This document shows, in pieces, positions 1 to 5,900 of a DNA stretch of 8,843 nucleotides. The translations under genes were made by a program, and so were the position numbers. This DNA comes from Candidatus Cloacimonadota bacterium (lineage in GTDB: Bacteria; Cloacimonadota; Cloacimonadia; Cloacimonadales; Cloacimonadaceae): NCBI GenBank assembly GCA_023392795.1, contig JAEWNJ010000142.1:1-8843 (forward strand), in the 5' to 3' direction. The stretch's first letter is position 1. Every line of letters starts with the position of its first letter. Under the pieces are notes generated by a model that saw only the letters and a program-made list of their open reading frames with translations, searched no databases and was not told the DNA's origin.

Positions 1-3
1 TAT

Positions 4-333
4 CTATTGCAGGGACTTCAGATTTGCCAGAGACTGGGAGCCCTCCACCCAGATGAAGCTACCCTTTTCGCAGGGTAGATCTGCGCACTCAGCGCAATTC
101 TGGTAGCCCTTCTGGATACAGCAGAGCCGGACCTGGCACTGATCGCAAAAGCCGATTTTACGCCCGCTTGCCATACAGCCGTCGCAATGCAGTTCCTCAA
201 TGCTGATATCCTTCCCAAATTGTTCCCGGAAGTTTGCCTGATGTTTCTTGAAGACTTCCAAATCTTCATTTTGAGTGGCTATGTAAGCTTCACAATCCTG
301 GCAATTGATGCCGCAGGGTGAATAGTATGGCAT
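4..333 (-). CDS. Cysteine-rich DUF3795-like protein, 109 aa
   Basis: Small soluble protein with 12 cysteines in 109 residues: C7, C11, C14, C50, C53, C63, C66, C71, C72, C80, C83 and C88. The opening Y-x-P-C-G-x-x-C-x-x-C and the later C-x-x-C pairs match the general pattern of DUF3795-type proteins. These are presumed zinc or iron-sulfur binders of unknown function; which metal is bound is inference. There is no signal peptide or membrane segment. I chose the ATG at 333 because AAGGAG lies 6 nt upstream of it. A TTG at 354, overlapping the upstream stop codon, would add seven residues but has no ribosome binding site. The gene starts 17 nt after the AI-2E-family gene and is probably the last or a late gene of that transcript. 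It ends 3 nt from the window edge, so its terminator is not visible. Confidence 0.8.
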   Translation of the reverse strand: MPYYSPCGINCQDCEAYIATQNEDLEVFKKHQANFREQFGKDISIEELHCDGCMASGRKIGFCDQCQVRLCCIQKGYQNCAECADLPCEKGSFIWVEGSQSLANLKSLQ

Positions 334-339
334 GAGGAT

Positions 340-345
340 CTCCTT
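340..345 (-). promoter_or_regulatory. Ribosome binding site fixing the DUF3795-like start
   Basis: AAGGAG on the minus strand, 6 nt before the ATG at 333. It lies in the 17-nt gap after the AI-2E-family stop codon. It favours the ATG over the upstream TTG that overlaps that stop. Confidence 0.7.
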
Positions 346-350
346 GTCTC

Positions 351-1415
351 TCAACTGCTGATGATGGCAGATATGAGGTTTTTATCGTCAATCTGAATGA
401 GCATAATATTGATGGCAGAGGTAATGGGGACAGCCAGCACCATACCCACAATTCCCCACACCCAGGCCCAAAAGATGAGGGAAATGAGCACCATAATGGG
501 GCTGAGGTTCATTCTGTCGCCTTGTACTTTGGGTTCGATCACATTTCCAAAGAGCATCTGGGTCATGATAATGAGCAGGCTAAAGCTGATGGTGCGAAGA
601 TCCAGGCCGCTCTGCATATAGCAGATAATCATCGGGATCCCGCTGGCAAATATACTGCCAATATTGGGGATGAAATTCAGTACAAAGAGCAGAATACCGC
701 ATACGATCACAAAATCCACTCCATAGGCTATCATCAGCCCCATTCCAATCAGCGCGGTGAGCAGACTGATCACGGTCTTGGTAAGCAGATAACGTTGAAT
801 CTGATGCTGGATGTTTGCCAGAGTGTCTTTCGTGCGCAACCGGTCACTATCCCCCAAAACCTTCTGCAGCTTGGAGCTGAGGCGTCCATCCTGAGCTACG
901 ATGAAGAGCAGAAAGATCATGATCAGGATGAAGTTCCAACCGATATCGATGGTGGTGGACATCAGATTTGAGATGGCTCCCGAGATCGAGAATCCTCCTG
1001 GAGCAATGATCTGGCTGAGGTCCAAGCGATTGAAGGGAGCTGCCGCGATATCCAGTTTGGCAGAGATCTCATCAAAATGATGCAGACCTTCCTGCACTCG
1101 CATCACGATGCTGCTTTGATAGCGTGGGAACCCGGTGGCGAGGCTATTGGCAGCAGCACTTAGCATCAGAAATGAGCCCAGCATCAGCATGATGATGATC
1201 ACTAAAAGGGTTATCATCACCAGGCTGATGTGTATCTTTTTCCGGCGCATCCACGATGTGAGGGGGGCAAAGACAAAGCTGAGAAAGATGGCAAAAACCA
1301 GGGGGATAAAGATCGACTTCAGGGTGCGAAAGATCACCACCACCACCGGGATGGCGATAATGGTCAATAGTATCCTGATCAGCCTTAGCTCTTTCTCGCT
1401 ACAGCTCAGGGGCAT
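351..1415 (-). CDS. AI-2E family transporter (PerM/TqsA-like membrane protein)
   Basis: Polytopic inner-membrane protein of 354 aa, a normal length for the AI-2E/UPF0118 family. Hydrophobic segments lie near residues 13-30, 34-55 and 63-88. A soluble stretch of about 65 residues follows, then further segments near 155-176, 210-232, 235-262, 275-290 and 306-342. Family marks are the F-I-P-N-I-G segment near 248-253 and the N-x-I-E-P-K element (291-296). The downstream L-S-P-I-M-V and V-W-G-I-x-G-M-x-L-A-V-P stretches also fit. Members have been linked to autoinducer-2 export (TqsA) or Na+/H+ antiport, and substrate cannot be predicted from sequence. The ATG at 1415 follows AGGAGG with a 6-nt spacer. 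The gene lies 45 nt after the barrel-protein gene and 17 nt before the DUF3795-like gene, which suggests co-transcription. No luxS or quorum-sensing gene is in view, so I would not read AI-2 signalling into the name. Confidence 0.9.
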   Translation of the reverse strand: MPLSCSEKELRLIRILLTIIAIPVVVVIFRTLKSIFIPLVFAIFLSFVFAPLTSWMRRKKIHISLVMITLLVIIIMLMLGSFLMLSAAANSLATGFPRYQSSIVMRVQEGLHHFDEISAKLDIAAAPFNRLDLSQIIAPGGFSISGAISNLMSTTIDIGWNFILIMIFLLFIVAQDGRLSSKLQKVLGDSDRLRTKDTLANIQHQIQRYLLTKTVISLLTALIGMGLMIAYGVDFVIVCGILLFVLNFIPNIGSIFASGIPMIICYMQSGLDLRTISFSLLIIMTQMLFGNVIEPKVQGDRMNLSPIMVLISLIFWAWVWGIVGMVLAVPITSAINIMLIQIDDKNLISAIISS

Positions 1416-1460
1416 GTTATGCCTCCTCTCGGCGCATCTGTTGATCTCTGGGGAAGCCCC

Positions 1461-3044
1461 TTAAAAACGGAACTCCACGCCCACGGCAAAGGCGCTGATG
1501 ATTTCGTCATTACCCTTGATCTTGCCGTCGCCATTGACGTCTGAATAGGTCTCGCTATAGCGGGCGACCATGTCGGTGGATTCAGAAATCTCGTAAACCA
1601 CTTTACCCGCCAAGGCGGCGCTGGAAGTGCGGGGATGGATGAAATCGATGTAGCGCACGTGGGCTTGAGAATAGTACACACCTGCTTCTTTGAGGTTCTT
1701 GATCATGGCAGGAGTGGCGGTGGCATTTGCCCACAAGGATTTACCTGTGGTCATTTTGTCGCCGTACATATCTTGATATGCCACTTTCACATAGCCGATA
1801 TTGGCGATATTGGCCTTCAAATATCCAAACCAACCCAGGGAAGCTTTGCTGATATCGATAAGATCTTCTTTGGTACCAAGGCTGTAATTTGTATGCAAAC
1901 TATCCCGAATCACCATCATCTGAGCTCGCTGTTCATCATACAGTCGATCAAAGTATCCGGGGATGAAGTTATCGCCGAAATTACGGAATTCCAGCCGGGC
2001 GTCGAAGATGAAGAACTTGCCGGCAAAACCGGGGAAGATAATGCCGCTGCCATGTTTGTCGATGGTGGCGTATTCACCGTAATGCTCCAGGCTAAATTGG
2101 TCTGTGGAGACCAGAGGGAGAGTGTAATCCACGCTATAAATGGCAAGTTCCTTTTCATCGGGATACACTGTGGCGCGATTGGGATATACGGCAGTGTCAA
2201 AAGAATAGTCTGGATAATAATTGGTTATATTTGGGAAAGTGGCGTCCACATGGCTATTGACGTCCGGATGATCGATATCACCGTCTCCATCGATATCCAC
2301 ATCGAAGCCATCGGCGATTCCGTCTAAATCCGAATCCAGCCAGGCATTTGAATCATTGGGGAAACGGTCATAAATATCGGGGACATTATCACCGTCATCA
2401 TCGGGATATTTGCCGTATTGATTGCGGTCAATACCCACATTTGCCCCCAGTCTCAGGCTTTTCAGCATGGGAATGTCGGTAAACTCCAGGGGGTTGAGAT
2501 AGGCGCGCGCAGAAAGAATCTCATTCTTGTAGATGTTGTGGGTAAAAGCTTCAAAACCCGCGCCTGAGAAGGGCGTATTTACGCCAATATAGCCGCCTAC
2601 GTTTTTCTCTGAAGGATAAAGCAGCATATTGGAATAGTGGTCAAAGATCAGGCCGTGTCCCAGGGTGTAATCGGGAATGCAACCGATCTTAAAGTAGAAA
2701 GGATCACGGCGGCCGCCGTAACGGATGTAAAAGATCTTGTTTACATAATCTTCCCAGTCGTCCCAAGTATCTTGATAGACCTTGCCCTCTGCATCGATCA
2801 AAAGGTCAATATCCAGCCCAAAGCCAAACTTGCCCAGGATAATCTCCGGCATCAAGCGCACTTGAGAATAAGATATGCCATTGTGAGTAACCGTGCCGAC
2901 CCTGCCCGTCATGCCATATTCAGTCTCTTCAGACTCTGTGTATTCATCATCGGGAAAGGGATCACCGGGTATGGTTTGTTGCAAGCCCTGAGCAAAGATC
3001 AAGGCGGGTAATAACACCAACAAAAACAGGTATGCTCTTCTCAT
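1461..3044 (-). CDS. Predicted outer-membrane barrel protein with thrombospondin type-3-like calcium repeats
   Basis: A 527-aa exported protein. Residues 1-18 form a typical signal peptide (basic start, Leu-rich core, F-A-Q cleavage context). The mature part alternates short amphipathic strands rich in Tyr, Phe and Gly and ends in F-R-F; an aromatic final residue is typical of outer-membrane beta-barrels. Residues 215-261 (DNA about 2262-2402) are packed with D-x-D-x-D-G-type motifs, including D-D-D-G-D, D-S-D-L-D-G and D-I-D-G-D-G-D. This is the pattern of thrombospondin type-3 calcium-binding repeats, here placed inside the barrel-like sequence as if in one large loop. A second EF-hand-like loop, D-V-N-G-D-G-K (502-508), lies near the C-terminus. 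The ATG at 3044 has GGAGG 5 nt upstream. A barrel is inferred from strand pattern, not from a recognised family, and function is unknown. Its neighbour is an AI-2E-type inner-membrane protein. Confidence 0.8.
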   Translation of the reverse strand: MRRAYLFLLVLLPALIFAQGLQQTIPGDPFPDDEYTESEETEYGMTGRVGTVTHNGISYSQVRLMPEIILGKFGFGLDIDLLIDAEGKVYQDTWDDWEDYVNKIFYIRYGGRRDPFYFKIGCIPDYTLGHGLIFDHYSNMLLYPSEKNVGGYIGVNTPFSGAGFEAFTHNIYKNEILSARAYLNPLEFTDIPMLKSLRLGANVGIDRNQYGKYPDDDGDNVPDIYDRFPNDSNAWLDSDLDGIADGFDVDIDGDGDIDHPDVNSHVDATFPNITNYYPDYSFDTAVYPNRATVYPDEKELAIYSVDYTLPLVSTDQFSLEHYGEYATIDKHGSGIIFPGFAGKFFIFDARLEFRNFGDNFIPGYFDRLYDEQRAQMMVIRDSLHTNYSLGTKEDLIDISKASLGWFGYLKANIANIGYVKVAYQDMYGDKMTTGKSLWANATATPAMIKNLKEAGVYYSQAHVRYIDFIHPRTSSAALAGKVVYEISESTDMVARYSETYSDVNGDGKIKGNDEIISAFAVGVEFRF

Positions 3045-3070
3045 CTTTTCCTCCCATTTCAGGATGCGCT

Positions 3071-3099
3071 ATGATTTCTGGCAATCGTGTAGCTGTCAA
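3071..3099 (-). promoter_or_regulatory. Candidate sigma70 promoter proximal to the barrel-protein gene
   Basis: On the minus strand a perfect TTGACA (3099-3094) is followed by a 17-nt spacer and AATCAT (3076-3071), 4 of 6 to TATAAT. The -10 end lies 26 nt before the ATG at 3044. That is the same distance as for the lipoprotein promoter at 4850-4877. The -10 is weak, so this is a candidate only. Confidence 0.45.
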
Positions 3100-3202
3100 G
3101 ACTTTTGTGGATACACAGCGGTCTTTCATCGCCCTGGTGGGATCATTGTCCTGGTCAGCGGCCAATATTGTCATTGATGCGCATATATTTATCTATTGTG
3201 CC

Positions 3203-3231
3203 CTTATAGAGCATCTTGGCTGCAATGCCAA
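3203..3231 (-). promoter_or_regulatory. Candidate distal promoter overlapping an inverted repeat
   Basis: On the minus strand TTGGCA (3231-3226, 5 of 6 to TTGACA), a 17-nt spacer and TATAAG (3208-3203, 5 of 6 to TATAAT) form a good sigma70-type promoter. It lies just after the radical SAM stop codon. The -35 is part of a perfect inverted repeat, TTGGC-N6-GCCAA (3216-3231), which could be an operator or a small RNA hairpin. There is no U-run after the hairpin, so it is not a standard terminator. A transcript from here would carry a leader of about 150 nt before the barrel-protein gene. Confidence 0.4.
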
Positions 3232-3234
3232 CCC

Positions 3235-4638
3235 TTACCTCTTCCTCAATGCAGAATGCATATCCTTGCCCAGGAACACGTTCGCTGCCATCACCCGGAG
3301 TGCGGCGAAAATCATGCCGGGGCGGATGGCTTTGCGTTTGAAACTCTGTAAAAAGAGCGGGATCAAGCGCCAGCCTTTACTTAAGTATACTCTGAGATAG
3401 GCCTTGGGCAGATAGCGTTCCAGGGCTTGGTGATCCATCCCCAGAGGTTGATAAACGCAGTGTGTAACGTCATAATCCTCCCAATTGAAGTGGCGGATCC
3501 TGCCATCGCTGTGGAGTTTTTGATACAGCTCGGTACCCGGAAAGGGAGTGAGGATGGAGATCAGCACATAGCCGAAGGGGAGAGAACTGAAAAAGCGGAT
3601 ATTCTGCTCGATGTGTTTGGGGGTGTCAAACTCATCGCCACTGCCCAAGATCATGTACCAATTATGACTGAGTGACAGGCTGTTCATAATCCTGATCGCT
3701 TTCATGACATCGCTGATCTTTAGCTTCTTGTGCATGCGCTCCAGCACTTCAGGGATGCCGCTTTCGATGCCGATGCAGACCAAACTGCATCCGGTTTCGG
3801 CCATTCTGCGCAGCAGATCTGGGTGTTTGACGATGGTATCCACTCTGCTCATGCAGTTGTATTTGATCTTGAGCTGTTCTTGCTCCAGTCGATCGCAAAA
3901 CTCATAGACCCACTTGGTATCCACAGTGAGGTTATCATCATGAAACCAGAAAGTATCGTATCCCCAGCCGATGTAATCCTTAATATCTGAGATCACGCTG
4001 TCCACGCTGCGTTGACGGTATTTGCCGTTGTAAAAGGCTGAGATGGAACAAAAAGAGCAACGATGGGGACAACCGCGGGATGAGACGATCTTGGGCGAAA
4101 AGCTGAACCCGGGATCCACCAAATCGCGACTGATTTTGGGCAGACTTTCGATCTCATCAATTATGGCGATTTTCGAGTCATTATGATAATGCTCATTCTT
4201 GTAAAAGACGATTCCTTCAATCTCTGGATATGTAACACCTGCTTCCAGAGCTGCCAAAAGTGCGGGGAAAACCTCCTCGCCCTCGCCCCGGCACACATAA
4301 TCCACTCCAGTTTCGGCCAGCACTTCTCTGTACATAAAGGTGGCATGATGTCCGCCGATGATGGTTTTGAGTCCTGGATAATGTCCCTTCACGTATTTTA
4401 GCAGGTCCCGGGCTATGGGATATGTGGCAGTCACGCATGACACTCCGAGAACTTGAGGACGATACTTCGCGATGTACGCACCAATGGAATCCATGTCTGC
4501 AATCACCACCATCGGTGAGTGTCCGGCAGCTTTGGCAGCGGCTGCCACATAGAGAACTCCCTGCAAAATCTGGTTACCCTTGCGCAGGCTTTCCAAGCCT
4601 CCGGTTTGCGCCTTTGGTGAAACGAGCAATATATTCAA
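3235..4638 (-). CDS. B12-binding-domain radical SAM protein, 467 aa from a TTG start
   Basis: Cytoplasmic enzyme with two domains, numbered from my chosen start. Residues 1-140 form a cobalamin-binding-like Rossmann domain: an opening N-I-L-L-V-S-P strand, then G-G-H-H-A-T (95-100) and the R-G-E-G-E element (117-121) common in this class. Residues about 180-390 form a radical SAM core with C-P-H-R-C-S-F-C (C190, C194, C197) for the 4Fe-4S cluster that cleaves S-adenosylmethionine. Further core elements are I-G-I-E-S-G and T-P-F-P-G-T-E-L. Family members do methylations, cyclisations or ring formation in lipid, pigment and natural-product pathways; the substrate here is unknown. The frame stays open to an ATG at 4836, but those 66 extra residues precede the natural domain start and have no good ribosome binding site. 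The TTG at 4638 has AGAGG 8 nt upstream. The gene stands alone, divergent from the lipoprotein gene. Confidence 0.88.
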   Translation of the reverse strand: MNILLVSPKAQTGGLESLRKGNQILQGVLYVAAAAKAAGHSPMVVIADMDSIGAYIAKYRPQVLGVSCVTATYPIARDLLKYVKGHYPGLKTIIGGHHATFMYREVLAETGVDYVCRGEGEEVFPALLAALEAGVTYPEIEGIVFYKNEHYHNDSKIAIIDEIESLPKISRDLVDPGFSFSPKIVSSRGCPHRCSFCSISAFYNGKYRQRSVDSVISDIKDYIGWGYDTFWFHDDNLTVDTKWVYEFCDRLEQEQLKIKYNCMSRVDTIVKHPDLLRRMAETGCSLVCIGIESGIPEVLERMHKKLKISDVMKAIRIMNSLSLSHNWYMILGSGDEFDTPKHIEQNIRFFSSLPFGYVLISILTPFPGTELYQKLHSDGRIRHFNWEDYDVTHCVYQPLGMDHQALERYLPKAYLRVYLSKGWRLIPLFLQSFKRKAIRPGMIFAALRVMAANVFLGKDMHSALRKR

Positions 4639-4849
4639 ATCTTCAGCCTCTTTGATATTTTTCCCACTTGCTTGGATGGCGACTGAGGTGTCAAGAACTA
4701 TTCGATATTGGCATTTGTGTCCATTCTTGAGTTCCCTCGCTGTTCGAACCCTCTTCCCACCCTCCTGCGTGCCACGTAAGAGGAGTCCGGGTTGGTGGCA
4801 AGTGGGCGGAAAGCCTGCGAAGCCCATTGAGGGCATCAGCCTACAAAAC
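4639..4849. other. Divergent intergenic region, open in one frame on each strand, possible repeat element
   Basis: Sequence between the radical SAM TTG start and the lipoprotein promoter. One minus frame stays open to an ATG at 4836, and one plus frame stays open from 4580 to 4894. Neither translation looks like a protein domain. The segment holds a compound inverted repeat at 4757-4798: CCACC CTCCT pairs with AGGAG and, past an 8-nt bulge, GGTGG, with CGTG-C-CACG in the loop. A minus-strand TTGACA (4694-4689) has no acceptable -10 at normal spacing. My impression is of a recurring non-coding element captured in frame by the gene caller, but only one copy is visible here. Confidence 0.4.
4647..4651 (-). 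promoter_or_regulatory. Ribosome binding site supporting the TTG start of the radical SAM gene
   Basis: AGAGG on the minus strand, 8 nt upstream of the TTG at 4638. It is the best start signal near the beginning of the B12-binding domain. The in-frame ATGs at 4836 and 4827 have no comparable signal. Confidence 0.6.
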
Positions 4850-4877
4850 TTGACAAGAATCCAGCGATCAATATTAT
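4850..4877 (+). promoter_or_regulatory. Sigma70-type promoter of the lipoprotein gene
   Basis: A perfect TTGACA (4850-4855), a 16-nt spacer and TATTAT (4872-4877, 5 of 6 to consensus). The -10 ends 26 nt before the ATG at 4904, and AGGAG (4893-4897) sits 6 nt before that ATG. This is the clearest promoter in the window. Confidence 0.7.
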
Positions 4878-4903
4878 CGTCACAAACAACTTAGGAGAAG
4901 AGA

Positions 4904-5668
4904 ATGAAGAATCTAACTATCGCGGTACTTAGTTTATTGATCTTATGTCTGGTGACATCATGTTCCGAAAAGAAGAACGATGATAAGTATGTTTTTCCGC
5001 TCAAAACAGGTAACACCTGGACCCTGCTCCATACCTTTCAAGGCTATAACATTAACCTGCAACAAGAAGTAACTGAGATAGATACCATATACGTAGAAGT
5101 CGCCGATCAGATTGATAGCCCGGAGGGTGAGCCCTGCTATCGCGTGGAGTATTGGTCCTCATCGGATCCCGAACATGAGATAGGTTACGATATTGTGGTG
5201 AATCGTTCCGATGGTTTATACCAACTCGGATGGAAGCTCGGTTATCACTTTCCTCCTTTTAAGGGGACTAAATTAGGCCGTTCTTTCAGTCCCTTCAGCT
5301 GTGGTATGCTGATAGGCGACTCCAAGGAAGAAGTGTGGCTGGCAACTCCCAAATTGCTGCTCCCTCGTATCTGCAAGGAAGGCACTCAGTGGACTTACGG
5401 GCCGAATACTAACAGTCTGGAAATGGAATACACGATTATGCCCAGAGCGAAAGTGAATGTGCCAAACGGCAATTACACATGCCACGTACGCAAATCCAGG
5501 ACACTTGAGATGGAAGAGCCAGATGAGTTATTCGATTACTATGCCAAAGACGGTTTCATCAAAACATATTCAGGAGGGGTGGATGAGCTAATTGATGCTC
5601 AGGGAAATTCTATTGGTGAGCATCCTTGGTCGATAAGCAGAGTTTTACTGGATTGCCATCGCAACTGA
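4904..5668 (+). CDS. Predicted outer-membrane lipoprotein of unknown function
   Basis: A 254-aa protein with a lipoprotein signal peptide: K3 basic start, hydrophobic core 5-17 and lipobox L-V-T-S-C with the lipidated Cys at 20. Residues 21-22 are Ser-Glu, not Asp at +2, so by the E. coli rule it would go to the outer membrane; whether that rule holds in this phylum is uncertain. After a short charged linker comes F-P-L-K-T-G-N-T-W-T (31-40), an opening seen in many FCB-group surface lipoproteins with a single beta-rich domain. The rest alternates short strands with Gly/Pro turns and has no catalytic motif I recognise. It is the only plus-strand gene, has its own promoter (4850-4877), diverges from the radical SAM gene and converges on the response regulator. 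It therefore seems to be regulated on its own. Function is unknown. Confidence 0.82.
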   Translation: MKNLTIAVLSLLILCLVTSCSEKKNDDKYVFPLKTGNTWTLLHTFQGYNINLQQEVTEIDTIYVEVADQIDSPEGEPCYRVEYWSSSDPEHEIGYDIVVNRSDGLYQLGWKLGYHFPPFKGTKLGRSFSPFSCGMLIGDSKEEVWLATPKLLLPRICKEGTQWTYGPNTNSLEMEYTIMPRAKVNVPNGNYTCHVRKSRTLEMEEPDELFDYYAKDGFIKTYSGGVDELIDAQGNSIGEHPWSISRVLLDCHRN

Positions 5669-5825
5669 GGAAACATAGAACCCTCTTTGAGACGACATGA
5701 TCCATTCCCAGCCCTCCACCCTGTTTGTATGGGGCTTTACCGCATGCCCTAAATAGACTATGTCATTTCAAATGTTACTTTGGATAACACAATAGAAGCA
5801 AGCTGCATCTCAGAGCAGAATAATA
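5669..5825. other. Convergent intergenic spacer without a supported gene
   Basis: Sequence after the lipoprotein stop and before the hairpin that follows the response regulator. I find no ORF with a ribosome binding site and no strong terminator for the lipoprotein. The only candidate is a 5-bp stem, AGCCC/GGGCT at 5710-5714 and 5732-5736, with a 17-nt loop and three T's (5736-5738) at its end. The lipoprotein transcript may instead stop at the hairpin at 5826-5860. Confidence 0.4.
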
Positions 5826-5860
5826 AATGGCAGGATCCCGTTACCCGGAATCTTGCCATT
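5826..5860 (-). terminator. Intrinsic terminator-like hairpin, possibly bidirectional
   Basis: Left arm 5826-5840 pairs with right arm 5846-5860 around a 5-nt loop: 15 positions with one G-U wobble and one mismatch. It begins 40 nt after the response regulator stop codon. In the minus direction it is followed by a T-rich ATTTATTATT tract, as expected of a terminator for the nadB-tmk-protease-regulator transcript. In the plus direction the tail is poorer in T, so stopping of the lipoprotein transcript here is less certain. The two non-Watson-Crick positions are arranged so that each strand forms one wobble and one mismatch. Confidence 0.6.
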
Positions 5861-5900
5861 ATCTTGTATACCTGGAGCTCTCGCTCGCTGTATGTGTAGG

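Noticed and set aside
1450..1460. GGGG-AAG-CCCC hairpin after the barrel-protein stop codon
   Set aside because: It is a 4-bp stem with no T-run in the direction of transcription, and the gap to the next gene is only 45 nt, so it probably does not end transcription.
3220..3231. TTGGCATTGCA on the minus strand as a sigma54 promoter
   Set aside because: The GG and GC elements are too close together for the fixed GG-N10-GC spacing.
4689..4694. Minus-strand TTGACA as a promoter for the radical SAM gene
   Set aside because: No acceptable -10 hexamer occurs 16-18 nt downstream; the closest candidates are GC-containing mismatches.
4640..4705. PIN-domain-like I-V-L-D-T-S-V-A-I string in the extended frame, suggesting a VapC toxin remnant
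   Set aside because: Only one short motif is present. The rest of a PIN domain is absent and the frame runs straight into the radical SAM start, so chance is the simpler reading.
4742..4751. GGGTTCGAAC on the minus strand, resembling a tRNA T-loop
   Set aside because: The flanking bases do not form a T-stem, and no acceptor, D or anticodon arm can be found around it.
4639..4836. N-terminal extension of the radical SAM protein
   Set aside because: It lies before the natural start of the B12-binding domain, is not domain-like and has no good ribosome binding site. The TTG at 4638 fits better.
5710..5736. AGCCC/GGGCT stem as terminator of the lipoprotein gene
   Set aside because: The stem is only 5 bp with a 17-nt loop and only three T's at its end.
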